NCBI GenBank assembly: GCA_020086605.1
Contig: JACBWW010000004.1
Coordinates: forward strand, 38,665,230 to 38,729,229
DNA length: 64,000 bases
Direction of reading: 5' to 3'
From: Lanius collurio
Lineage: Eukaryota; Chordata; Aves; Passeriformes; Laniidae
Below are positions 12,601-26,800 of the stretch, in pieces. Positions within the stretch are counted from its first letter, which is position 1; every line of letters starts with the position of its first letter. A program made the position numbers and the translations under genes. The notes under the pieces are model-generated. The model worked only from the letters and a program-made list of their open reading frames with translations. It was not told the origin of the DNA and searched no databases.

Positions 12601-15600
12601 TCCAATTTAAAAGTGAAGCAAAACATAAATTCCGTTGTGTGTTTTCATAGAGTGGCTGTAGTTAAATACTTCTAACCACTTAAAATTGTAAAGCTCTTTA
12701 TAAACCAGTCTCAAATTTTCTTAACCAAAGAAACTTCATTCTGCTAACGGCTAGCAAATGTTACACAGATGTATACATAAAAATACAATGAATGAGTTGG
12801 TGTGAAATTAATGATTTTTTTGTACTCTGCATCTTTATCTGATGGAAGTCTTCTATGCGCTTACCCAAACCTCAGAAAACATGCTTCAAAAATCCTAGTT
12901 CAGATCTCATAAGGATGTCTCAGTGCATACCTACATACCACACTAAGAAGCATTTTTAAAACCTAAAAAAACCCAAGAAAAATCAGATTCTGTCAGTCTT
13001 ACAAATAGTAATTTATTTCAACTACCTCACCACAATACTTCTGCTTTAATTAAACATTAAATCAGTCAAGTAGGCATGCAGATTTAATTACTGCTGTGGT
13101 TTAAAATGAGCTTATTTTCCCTTGAAACCAGTGAAGGTTAGCAGGATGACCTCAGTATAATGGAAAATCCTCAGTCTGGCAGGATGCTGGATACGAATTT
13201 GTCCCTTATGGCACAGTTTAAATATCATTCTCAGCAATACAATGCTTACAAAGAAGCACCGGTTTAACAAGTTTAATCCAAACATACCTGAGGCCTATGG
13301 CTACTGAGTATTTCACGGAAATAAATCAACCTCTTTTAGGGAAATAGCCTATTAAGCACTAACTTTGTCTGCTCCCTCAGAGTGGACCTGATGCAAATAT
13401 CTTCTCCAAATATCTTCATGTTTGATTGATACTTTTCTCCTCTGACTCATCATTGTGACCATTTCACTCAGCCACCTCGGTACTTGGGGTCAGGTCACTT
13501 CAAGTGAAACAGCCAGAGCTCTCATAGGGGTCAATGCATGGTACAGCAAAGGGGAAAGAAAAGAGGAGTCTTTCAGGCCACATGGCATCAGTTCAAAGCA
13601 TTTCCCATCAGGCAAGAGAGTGAGGATTGCCACCTTGAGTAGAGTCTCTTCCTGTTCACACCAGGGGTTTGGGAGAGACAAGAACACACCCAGCACCACG
13701 GTGGTAAGAAGCTCTGTTTTCTCCTGAGTTATGTCCTACAGGGACCTCTGGGATAGCTGTCAGCAATCTGAAACCCACCCACTGATTTCCAGACCTCTGT
13801 GAAGAAAAATCTGTGTGTGCCTTCATCCTTTTCCTGCACTAAGATTTTTGACCAAGAATCTCAAAGGCTGTATGTCAGATGCAGACAGTGATTCCGGTTC
13901 TGGGCAAAACCCAAGCAATGAAAGCAATTACTTGCTTAGTGATCTGAGTAGTTGAAAACAGGGCAAAGCTGTTTAGTAGGAAGCAACTGCAGACATTTGT
14001 ATTTATTAAAAAAACATAAGTATTCAGTGAAAAGCAACTGGCATCTGAGAAGGTACTTAGTAATACAGTCCTCTTGCATTTAAAAATTGCAGATGTTCCT
14101 GAGTATCTTTGCAACCTTACTCTAATACTCTGTCTAGACAAAAACACCATAGAATGTATAACATATGACACTTTCTACATCCTCTGTGGGGATTAAGCAA
14201 TAAATCAGGTTTTCAGACTCAGTAAAATTGCATTCTTTTGAAAGTGACTTGCCAAATTTCAGTAAAGGTTTTCAGCCCTTGGGAATAAACCCATGATGCT
14301 TTAAGGATGAGTACCAAGAGATCATATCCAGGAAAATAATTGAACTAGTTTTTAAGTAATAGAATCTGTAGAGATCAAGGAGAAATCAATGACATATTCT
14401 ATGCTGCACAGCCTCTTTTCAATGCTGCATCTTACACAAACACTCCAAACTTGACACTCATTGTACAGAACAAATATTATGCATGTTCTTCACTGCATGC
14501 TAATTCTGTAACACAACTGCAGCATTATGACATTTAACACAAAATCAGTATTCTTCTATTCTTCTTCACTAGCATCTGAAAACAAATGAAATTGGGGTTG
14601 TGTGATTCTTTCATCTCCCCCAAGTTACTGAACCTACTTAGCCTTTAGGTTGTGGATGTCAAGTCTCCTATCTTCTGCAAGGACTTGCGCTTTTCTATAC
14701 AGTGCAACATGTAAATACATGAACCCTACTTATGGAGAAAAGAATACAGAGTTGCCTCCTTCCATGTATCTTTTGCATCATCCTCCCTCTTTCTCCCCCT
14801 TACCAGCCCAAGGACTCCCCAGTTCTCTCCTACAAAGCAATAAAATATAATAAAAAGAGTGTTTCCACTCATATACCCTGAAGCTGTAGAGTTCAAGGCT
14901 CTCTCTTAAGGTGTTTTGCTCTTAATCATTTTAAGATGAGAGCAGCAAGGTGTTCCATTCTCCAACAAAGATTTAACTAACCGTGATAAAGAATGAAAGG
15001 GAAAATCAGTTTATGCTGAGTCTTTCTGAGGTAAGTGGATGCAAATATTACATTTCTGGTGGAACTTAATCTTGTTTGTGCATGTGAGTCCTCCACTGTG
15101 GGAGTCTTTGGTAAATGAACTCCAGCTGAGAGCATCTCTGTCAGATACACGTGTGAAACCAAAGCCAAACTGCTCTGCCTCACCCAAATGGAAGCAGATA
15201 CAGAACACCTCAGCTGCATTAATCTAGGTATCTTTCTGGACTAACTGCTTGCTATACAGTGGCACAGATCTTTCAAAACCACATCCTTCTCATTCTGTTG
15301 TCTCAACCATTACCACATCAGCATGTGAGGGACAGATTAGTAATAAACTTTCTTCCTGACGATGTCTTTGACATAGTTCCTTTGCTGAAACTCTACATGT
15401 AATTATTCATTTGCTTACTAGTTGCTTGCTGTTTCACAGCTAACTGGATATAGAGCATTTCACTTAACGAACCTTATTTAACGATCCTTTATACTGCACT
15501 GCCTTTTAAATAAGGGGCTGAGTGAAAATAATCTACTGCATTATGTCATACAAGGCAAATACTTTCTTAAATAAGGAGAATTTCCTTTAATCTAAAGCCT

Positions 15601-18600
15601 AAAGACCAACTTCAGCTGTTCTATTTACTTATACTTGGTGAATGCATGCCACAAAGCATAAGCATTTGCCATGGCAATACATGGTGTGAGATAAACATCT
15701 TAAACACTTTATGCAAATTCCTTCTTTTCCAGCTCACAAAAGCTCCTATCCATCCTATACCATGAATTTTTAACACTTCAAGGGGTGATTTAAATAAACC
15801 CTAACTCAGACTGAGTTGTATAGAAATAGTCCAAGGCTATGACTTTCTCCTGTAACTAATGACATCCTTATAAAACACATAATACATGCTCTTTACTATT
15901 TTTCTTGATACCATATAGTAAACCAGGTATCCTGGAATCTTCCTTTCACCCCTTCACTCTGACAAACTCCTGATCATTAAAATATCACAAAAAGATGCAA
16001 GCAAATGCTTTCATCTGTCTTGCAGAATATTCTGGAATAGGCTGAAAAGCAAGAAACAGAAGATACAAACCTCCACTATTCAGGCCAAAATGTGTCCGTA
16101 AGTCTGCTGCTCATTACCAAAAGCTTTTTAGCAGGAAAGAAACATGCCAGGAACCCGTTCTCCAGTAATATATGTACATGTATATAAGAAAAGAACACAT
16201 CTGTTAAGACTGCAATTATGTTTACTTCTGATTTCTCTGGACAAACAGTTAACAATTAACCTGCACTGCTGACTAAAAAAAAATTAACTTTATACCCCTT
16301 CTAGTTAAATCGAATGCTTCTTCCTCAGGAAGAAAAATACATTTTTCTGTAGTACCCAGAGCTGTGAGTGCAGGTTCCTGTTCTGCCTCGTGGTTATACT
16401 GTGCATTTAAATCATACACCATTTAAGACAAAATAATATGAAGTTTATGATCCTGTCGGTTTTTAAAAGCTAATGATATGTGCTACTTAAAGCAAACTGC
16501 AAGCCCAATGGGAGGCATTATAATTAATACAGTTTGTTCAAAGAAAAACAAATGCAATTGCCCCTCATCTGTCAGCCAGCTGTACTGCAACCTGAATGCA
16601 AGGAGCACAGAACAATAAAGCAAGCGTGTGAGAAAATCAGACAGAATTGGGGCTCGACAAAGAACTGTAAGAATATAAGCCAAATGCACCAATATCAGGC
16701 AGAAAGATTTGAGTTTTATAACATCTATTTAATAAATATAAGTTTTCCCCAGCTGCTCTGGTTTCAGGTTTATTTTTCCTAGCAGGGATTAGCAGGCAAT
16801 TTCAAAATGCTCTCTCCAAAGGAGAGCTCTTCAATTGTACGTATAAACTATGAGAGCTTGAAAATTCAAGCACGGAGGAGAAGCATAGTAAAAAACAGGG
16901 GAAAGAACAAAGAAAAGTTTGCACAGCAGAATAGGCCATGAGAATTTCTCCCCAGTCCCTGATATCACACCCACACCCATCGGTGGCATCTCATTAGCCA
17001 CTAATCTGATATTGATTTTAATCTCATTTACACTAGATTAATTACTACAATACCAGATGACTTACTACTCACTTAAAATGGAGTATGTTATACTCAGATT
17101 AGGTCCTTAAGATTTTGACAGTGTTAATACTGATTCCCCCATGGCAACTAGTCTTGCAGAATTCCTCTCAGTAACATCTCCAAAGCTATTCTTTTAATTT
17201 TTTTTTTTTAAAACAACACCACCAACAAAACCTCAAGACTGCCTGTCAAGCACTCACAACAAATTTGATCAGTACCTGGTAACAGTTTCATGCTCCAATA
17301 TTAGTATGGTACTTCCAAGCACTAGCTGAGGCTTGAAATGACAGAGACATTTCATTTTTCACACAGACACAAATGTAAATTTATTAACATGCTGTGCTCC
17401 TGAAGTAACACTGCTTCCAGGTAGGACATGTGGATGAGAACAAGCATCCTTGGTAGAAATCTATCTAGACAATGGTATGGACGCAGCCTCCTCCCCTCCT
17501 GCTGAGCCCAAGTGACCCAAGGGCTGTCAGCTGAATATTTAAGTTGAGCTGTACATGAACGTGCAGCTGAGTTTAAATTACCGTGTCAGTAGCAATGGAT
17601 TGGTGGGAATATCTTCACTCACACAGACCTGCACAGTTTCACTTTCCTTCATTGCTGGGCTCCACTTATGACCAACACTTGTTTCTATGCTTAAATGATT
17701 AACAAATTAATACTTAATTTTGAAAAATAAGGAAAATATTCAACCAGGTCTTCTCCACGCTATTTATAAAATTCACCTGGCCCATGAGGGGAGTGATTGC
17801 CAAGAGGGGTAAATCAAGAACCTTCCTCTTGGCATATTTCCCCTCAAAATACAGGGTATGCATTTCTTCTAATTGGGTTAAAAGGAAATGGGTGGGTGAT
17901 GACATGCACTGCAGATCTACTTAGAAATAAAATGACTCAAAATCTGGCATTCATGAAGTTTTAAATAAATGAATCTTTTCTTGCACTGTTTCTTCTCCTT
18001 CCCTCCCCCCACACCCTCTACAAACATGAAAAAAATCTAAATCTAATTGATGCAAGTCCCAACATTTATATTGGTACAAAACTTCTAATAATATACTATT
18101 TTTCAAGCAAAAAGGGCAATTCTCAGACCATGTAACCCAGAGGAACTAAGGATGGCATCCCTCAGCACCCAGCTGGGTAAGTGAAAAACTGCTGTCACCA
18201 CCAGCATCAGATTTCCTCCTCAGAGTTGATTATTGTATTGCTCCAATTTTTGCTTAGCTCGGTGTTACAGAGCTATGTATATGATATATACATCATACTT
18301 GTTTGGAAGTGTGACCACCATGAAGAAATGCAATAATAGATAACTGTTTTATTGCTCACTGACTACTATAAATTTTAGTAACTGTTCCAGCCTCTGTTCT
18401 TCTCACTTGGCTTTCATACTCTTTAAGGGAATGATGTTTTTGCCTCACACAACATACTGACCCCATTTGCTGGATTTTCAGGTTGACTCGTCTTTCCTTT
18501 GAACTGACCATTTAAAGTGGTAGATAGTGTATTTCTAACAGATTTATTCAAGAAAGAATTATTGATATCTTTTAAATTTGGGTAACCTGAGGACTGTTTC

Positions 18601-20530
18601 ACTTAGCTATGCACAGAAACTTAACAGAAGAAGCTGAATGAGTAGCACTGCATATAGAATTCACATCAATGAACAGCATAACCCACATAATATTTTACAT
18701 GATGTGGGGTTTATATTAATTCTTTTCAGTATGTACAGATACATATAAAACTCAGAATTGTCTTCGGAATGGTAAATGGGTTTAAAATTTAATGGTCTAG
18801 ACAAACAGTCCTTTCAGACTCAGCTTCTGAAGATGCCAAAACAAAACAGTCTTCTCACATATCAATTATAAGCAATTAACAAACAAGAGTTGTTCTTTGC
18901 TGAGTTAAGGGGGTACAGGAGCATACCAATTTTGGACTGCCAATAAATCAAGAAGCAATGAGTCTCCTCTCCCTCGTACCTCCAGCACTTGTGTTACCCC
19001 CAGACTTCATGGGGCTTGTATGTTGTAAGTTCAGGGGAACAGAGGCCACCATGTACACAGACTGTGTGAACATGATCATCATGGAGATGCTAACAAAGAA
19101 ATTACTCCCCAAATAAAAAACCTCAGTAGAACACCAGATGCTTCTTCCTGCTTTTAATTGGTAACAGCAAAAATTCTCCCCCACCTCTGTAATAGAACAA
19201 AAGCCATTTTACCAAATAAGCCTCAGTACCTCCTCTGTTCTCATGTTTACTTCATGCTTTGGCCTTCATCACTGATTTGCAACAAAAATTCCTCTTTCTC
19301 TGTGTTTCCAAGAAGAGCAGATCTGAATGAGGATAAACTTATCTTTTGAGGAAGAACACTCTGGAAACACTTTTAATTGCATTGTTTTAGTGAGCAAGTA
19401 TTAATCTCTTCCTGATAATTAGTGGATTTAACTAATAAAGACATTCTTTCAAAGAACTAAAATATGACTTTCTAATGCACACCAATCTTAATGAAAAAAA
19501 AAAAAAACAAACCAAAAAAACCCATAAAATCGGAAGCAGGGATAACATACCTAGAGGAGTCATTAGAATTGTATGCCAAGACTACAAAAAGGCTATACAA
19601 GCACTTTATCCTCTCAAGAGACAAAAATTACCTGTGTAAGCAAAAAATACCCAACAAAAAAACCCCAAACAAAACAGAAAATAAGAGACAAATGATGAAC
19701 TTTCATTCATCGTTATTTACTTGCACAGACAAAGCAAAAGAGTGACTTAAATCATATTCTGATACTTCTATTTAATTACTGGACTAATTTTAAATGAAAA
19801 TGTAAAAATATGAAAAGGAATAAAAACATTTGATATAGAGATTTAGAGGTCAGAGTGAGTATTTTGAGATCATAATGTAAATACTTGTTTTGCAAATATC
19901 CTCCAGTTCCCACATTATTTTTAATACAACTCTATAGTGTCATCTTACAGGAATTCCTAGGTGAAATAGATCTTCAGTATTAAACTTCTTCTTGCTGCTC
20001 AAGAGGATTAACAAGGAATAAAAGAGTCATGCTAAAAAACAAAGACTAATGTCTAGAATCAAACTGTGTTGATCAGAAGGAGAACTACATTTTTCTGTTG
20101 CAGTTCAAATTGCTGATTGATACAAGCATTTTCCAGAAACAGAAAAACGCCCATTTCACCCATGCAGAGGTCACACAGCAGTCCTGCCAGCAGTCAGGGT
20201 AACAAAGTATTCAAAGCTTTTTTGGGAAACTCCACATACAGGAGCTCCACATAGCTAGAAGTGAAATAATCTACTAGGAGAAACACAATTTGAATTGAAC
20301 TGCAAACATACAGCAGGATGCACTCAATATCACCCTGTTCCAAAACACCTTGTTGTACGTGCCCAGGGGAACTGCATGAACTAACTCCTAACTTTTCCAA
20401 GGGCATGTCCAAAGGAGAAATGGATTCCCATCTTCTTCCTGAACAATGTTTTCAAGTGAACTTGTGACAGTGAGTTTCTGTCCTGGTGGATATAAATGAC
20501 AAGACACTAATAGTTACTGTCTTTTTAACG

Positions 20531-20812
20531 TCTTTTTACAAGGGCATGTAGTGACAGGACAAAGGGAAATGGCTCTAAACTGAGAGCAAATTCAGATTAG
20601 GTATTAGATAGAAATAATTTATGGTGAGGGAGGTGAGACACTGGAAGAGGTTGTCCAGTGAAATCATGGATCCCCCATCCTGTTCAAGGTCAGTTTGGAT
20701 GAGGCTCTGAGCAAACTGATCTAGTGGTAAGTGTCCCTACCCCTGGCAGAGGGCTTGAAACTAAATGATCTTTCAAGTCCCTTCCAACACAAACCAGTTT
20801 ATGATTCTATGA
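20531..20812 (+). mobile_element. CR1 3' UTR fragment
   Basis: This is a short plus-strand CR1 tail. It begins near CTTTTTACAAGGGCATGTAG and passes GGTGAGACACTGGAAGAGGT, GATCTAGTGGTAAGTGTCCC and GATCTTTCAAGTCCCTTCCA. It ends with TATGATTCTATGA, the characteristic CR1 terminus. No coding part remains. A small direct repeat, GTCTTTTTA, sits at its 5' edge (20519 and 20530). Confidence 0.92.
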
Positions 20813-23800
20813 TCAAGTAAGCAATCAACAAACAGCTTATATAATCTCCAACTATATCCTTTGACGATAAAGGAAGTGCTACTGCTATCTTTAAAAATTG
20901 GGAAAAAAAATATTGTGACAGAAACTTGCTGTAAGTCACACAGTAGGATCACTGATGATCAAGGAACTTAAATTCATTCTCTCAATTCTTTTATTAGATG
21001 GCCCAAGTGTCAAGGATGCCTGTTTTCTTCTTATGATCTCTGGTGACAATTACAGTGTGTCAGGAAGCCTTTAGACAGATCATTCCCATATTTCTCCTCT
21101 AGTTAAAAGCAGAATAGAAATTGCAGAAAAGTATTTTTAAAAATAAAAATGTCTTCCTTGATTTGCAAAACCAGTTGCCAACAATGCAGATCCTCTTAGT
21201 AACACTGAGAAGGATCTAGAGCAAAGAATACCTTCACATACTCAGCAAGTAAGCACTCTGAATTGCACTGTCAAATGCATGACTAATTGTCAGACTCCCT
21301 CCAGCAGCTTTCTTCCTTCTCTGAAGGATGCATTCAAAAAGCTAAGCTCCACAAACACACCTAGAAAATCCTTTTTCCCTAGTAAGATGCTCTGTTATAG
21401 AGAGATCATTAGAATTATTATATCAATAAAACAACAGATTAAGATCACAAGACTCCTCAGCAATACCCTGCTCCCGAGTCTGTCAATGCAGCCATGGCTA
21501 GGCCAGCACAAGCAGCTGGGATGTTCTCATTTACTTTGCAATTTGTCTGGAGTACAAACAACAATAAATTCTCAAGCCATAATGGACTGGAAGATTCAGG
21601 ATAAGGAAATGACATTAAAACATCCTTCTTTACATCTCTGAAGATTAAGACACCTCCTGCTTTTAGGTGAAGTCTATTCAGTGCAGGATGGTAGTAAATG
21701 AAGCATGCAGTGAGTGTCTGCTCACAGATGGGGCTTCAATACCTTTCCTAGATTAGTGACATTCTGCTGAGCCACTGCATCCCCAGCACAAGTCTGCAGT
21801 CTGCAATCAAAAATACCTGGGTCATAATACAAAGTGCTTCTTTGGGTTAAGAAATTTCCTCAAGTCAAGTGGCTGTGTCTGAAAACATTGTGCTGGATAG
21901 GCATCTTCAGTCTTTCTTCAGCTGACCTAAACGCAATGTTGCAGTTATCAACAAAAATATTGTCCAAATCTGTACCTCTGACTGACAAACAGCATGCATT
22001 CCCAGGATTAATGATTCTGGAATCATGGTCTCATACCAATCCTATCCTCTGGAACAAGGCAGTTTGAAGGAAGACAGTATTGATCAACAATGCCTTATCC
22101 ATGGGCATATATTTTAATTCTTCGCGGTTGAAAAACAGGGTGTTTGTATGAGTGCTTTAGGTTTGTTCATTTTCACAGAAACTGGCTACTTTTAGAAATT
22201 TTACTGTAGTTCAGGGGCAATATTATTCCTATGGATCAGGAAACAAAAAAAAATAAAGGGTAGAGAAACAATCAGAGTCACATGGCTTGCATATAGTCAT
22301 CACAAAGAAGGCAAAGAATTTATAGTACAAAAGGATGCTAACACAGAAAGCTTAATGTTGACCTGATGTGATGCCAAAGAAATAAAATAGACTGAAAAGA
22401 AAATATTTGACAGTACATTCTCTGGATCATTAACAATGTCTAAAAATATCCTTGGTCAGCAGCTTTCCTTGACACAAGTGATCTGTTCAGAAAGGCAAGT
22501 CAGCCTCCCACTAAATCCTGATCAATAAAAAAATCCAAAGGATACAGTAACATCTTCTCTCAGCAAGTTAAATAACCAGTGCTTTAAACATCTGACTAAG
22601 CACGGTAGTAAGGGAGCTAACAATTAGAGTAGTAGAAAGCTGTGGAGGCACATGAGGGAGAAGTGCAGAAGTTGGAAATATCAATGTTCAAGCTGTACAT
22701 CAAAATGCCTCTCAGAAGCACTTGATTTACATAGCTGATCTGAAAACTCACGTAAATAAATATTTCCTTCAGAAAAAATATCTACTTGGCATACAAGAAT
22801 CAATCACATGATTACATGTTAACAGACAGAAACAGAATGCTCTGAATGCATTTAATTATAGTAATGGGAACCAGAAGGGAAAACATTACCCACTAGAGTG
22901 ACAGAGGCGATTGCAAATTATTCTGATAGAAAATCAAACATATTATTCCAGAGCTTTTTATGTGTAGCCCAGAGAAAAATGATCTTCCCTTTGCTCTAAC
23001 AATTTTAAAACCAAAACAAACTCAGCACTTACACGATACCATTAATAGCAAAACAGAAAATAAAATATAACTAGCTTAACCCTGGCATGGCACAATTATG
23101 TGAAATGCTGATAATCCCTGTAGAGTGACTGTAACATACCAGAAAAGCTCAGCCACAATACAGCCCAGATCTGACTTCTTTATCTGTACCACAGAAGCAC
23201 AGCAGCTCTTGAAACAGGCACAAACTTACTTAGCAACATCTCAAGACATTTCACTCATCCATGACAGAGGCCATGGAGTTGTAAGCACAGAAAATGATAC
23301 ACAACTCTGACATTCAAGTGTGAAGTTTCTAATTTTAAAGGTTCATCCTGAGAAAGGTCTAGCTCAATTTTTATACAGCAAAGTGTCTGAAGTGGCCTAC
23401 TTTCAAGTCATAAAAATGTGATGAAACAGGAATATACACAGCAAAATATCTCGGGCAAAATATGGGAAGTATTCCAACATCATTTCATCTTTCAAATCAA
23501 TCTCTGTATTGGACAAGGAGCGAAACAAAAGTTTTTACTTTTAAAGCCCACAGTGATGACTTGAATATGCATGAACCAGATCATGAAAATGAACCCACCA
23601 GCAGCAGAGATGCTCTGGATCTGCTGCTCTCCAGAAGCCAAGACCATGCTTGTTCCAGAGGGTGGCAGGTTTTACCACTGAAAACTCACACTGCAGCTCA
23701 CAAGTCTCCTCTGACAGCGAGACAGCACTCGGGGTGTGATGAACCTGTGATGGTTCACTGCTTCAGAATGAAGCCTCATCTTCATCCCTATATGGCTGCA

Positions 23801-26800
23801 GATGCCAGCACAACAAAAAATGCAACGGATTTACCTTGCTGGTGTGAGGATGAGGAGTAGTATTCAAACCAGACTGCTGTAAAGACACTGCAAAGATTAT
23901 ACTGAGTAGTTATCAAGTTACTGCTTTTCATTCTCAGCTTAAAACCACATGGAAGTGATCAGATTTGCATATTAAAAAAACAAAAAAACCTGACACTCAC
24001 CTCTAGCTACATATATAACTAATTAAATATAGTGCAACAATCAAACTACAACTCGCCAAGTGCTAAGAAGCTGCATCCTCTGTGCTCTCAGCATAACCTG
24101 CACAAGAAAAGTTCTTTGTCAAACATAAAATTCTCTATTTAACAGGTGAAATTCACTTTTATCCTGAACAGCAATCCCAGCTTCATCCATTGCAAGCTTC
24201 CAAGTCAGAATTCATGGCAACCTTTTAAGGTTAAAGACATGTTAACTAAAGTGCCTTGAAGTATGATCTTGAACCATCTGCCTATTGAAAACCCTTCCCC
24301 ACCATGAAAAGCTAGAAAGAATTTTTTTTCTCAGGAGGATGGGACAACTTGTGAATGCCGTTTTCAATAGCATTTGACAGCACTCACAAAAAGTAATTTT
24401 GGCACCATGTACCACATATTGTAGCTTCACAGAAGAACACTACTCTCCCAGTGCAAATAAATCCTCCCATGTACATCACCTGTCCCTACCAGCTCCTGCC
24501 TGTACATGGCTACCACTCACAAGGAGATTCTAAAGAGCCTTCTAATTCTACTTTTTTGGTAGGTGAACTACCTGGCATGGGAACTCCCAGAGCTGCCCTC
24601 CAGCCAGGAGATCTCCAGGCAATGGGGTATTTAATGGAATGTTCTCATTCCCCTCATGTTGGATCAGTCATACAGTCAAGAACAAACACATCAGGTCTCC
24701 AGATGTAAGAGGAATAAGGCTTTGTTAAATATCCCTCCCCCGATAAATACATGCTGTGCTGTACTAGGGACCCAATACTGATTTTTTTTTAACCAAATAG
24801 CCAAAAATTTTTGTTCTATGTATTTCACACAGCCTCATGACACACACCTTTTCTTTAGGAAAGCCAGCGATTATGCAGCAGTAACTCCCCAAGCCTTAGT
24901 GGGATGCACACAATGCCATGCAGGACACTGTCTCATTTGGCAAACACCACCATCACAGTGCTAAGATTTGTTTGGTTCATACTGTCAAGATGCTTTAAAC
25001 TTCTAAAGGTTAGTTATAAATCAAACCAACATGACTCTTTTTCAAGAGAAGATAGTCCTACCCAGCTTTTGCAGATGCATCTCATGCAGCTCTATAGACA
25101 GACACTAATTCTCCTGGCAACTGCACAAGTTAACAAAACCACATTTACATAATAAGATTGTGAAATAAACTCTTGGAAACCAAGAATTTCGAAGTTAACA
25201 GTCAGCTCTTTGTCAAGGTTAATGATGTGCATACTTGCGTGCATGTGAGTGGGCAACAATCATCTGCAAAATGAAAAAACTGCATTAGCATTAAATTTTG
25301 AATTTTCTGTGTCTTGCTTGGGTTGCAGATTTAATTACTTTTTAATACAGGCTTCTTGTCCATTTTCTGAAAAGGGAAATACATAGAGGGTTATGAAAAA
25401 TGAAACACATCCACAGAATTTTATTGCTTTAGCCAAGTGATTATTTTAAACTGTTTTAATGTTTTGAAAGCTTTGTCTCAAGTAATCAAACACCACTTTA
25501 AGGAAGCTGTTCATGATATTTATGAATGCAATTGCTTGAGCAATTTATTCTCAAGCTATTAGCTCATTGGGTCTCATAAGTCAAACACAGGATTAGGGTA
25601 AATGAGTTTCCTGAGATGCCTGTGACAATGCAAGACGGGAAGAAAGGGAAGAAAAAAGCTACTGCCAACAGTGAAAAATGGGAATTCAGCAAGTGAAACT
25701 CTCACATTTATCAGGAACACTGCCCGATCACCATGCTAGAAGATTCACAATATTCAAGGCTTTGTCTCAGATGAAAGCAAAGGATTCTCACTGAAATACA
25801 GTCCTGGATTTTAAGTGTCAATACCTGATTTGCAGTTTATAAGCACTTTTCACAGGACTCAGATTACAATTTCCCTTAGTCTGTGCCCCATCACCTTCAA
25901 TGCAATTCCTCTGGAAAGGGAAAAAAATCCCACAACTGCCACTACCACAGCACAGAGTGTTCACAGACAGCAAAGCAGTTCCTCTGTGTGAACTCTGAGG
26001 GCTCCCACTTTGCCTTCTGGACTTCTTCTGAGCAAGCTCTTGAAACGAATTTAGCTACTGCTAGTGTGCAAGGAAAAACTGACAGCAGCATGTAACTAAG
26101 ACAGACTGAACAACCTGAGCTTTGGAAGCCTATTTGGAAGCATCTTAAATGTGTATTTTAGGCAACACAGCATAAGATACAGTGATAAGCTGTAAGAAAT
26201 GATAGAGGGTCTGTAGAGTGGGAAATTCCCTGTCCTGCAGGAACAACACCAGCATGAAGCATTCCTGCTGCAGTGACACTTGTCCCTCCATGAACAAAAC
26301 CTGTGCTTCATTTAAAGCCCACTTGGGCAGAACATAGGTGGCATCATAATTCATAATAGTAAATGCTTTTAAATGACGACAGACAGGAGTTTTGTCCTTG
26401 CAAGAACTGAAGGTTCATAACCTTGGCTAAGCAAGTGAAACTAGAGAAAGCAGCAGCTTACTTCAGGGCTGACAGAACATATGGCTAAGGTGCAGCCTGA
26501 AATCAAGAGGGAAAAAACAGGTTGATGATCTCTTCTGAAAATGCTCCCACTCACACTTTACTGTCAGAGAACAGTAAAGTTCTGCCCTTTCTTAGACTGC
26601 ATGGTGGTAAAGGACCTTGTCTTTCCCTTACACCTACTTTTGCACCTTTCCCATGACCACTTCTCCACCAAGAGAACTAAAACCACATCAGCCAAACAGC
26701 AACCATTGCACACAACATTTACTACCAGAGGTGGACAACTGCCCAGGGAAAGGGTGACACCAAACTGTGAATGCCACGAAGCAGAAAAACCTAGAGCTTC

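Noticed and set aside
23462..23860. A 132-codon plus-strand frame
   Set aside because: No recognisable domain, splice context or repeat identity; it is within chance expectation for AT-rich DNA of this length.
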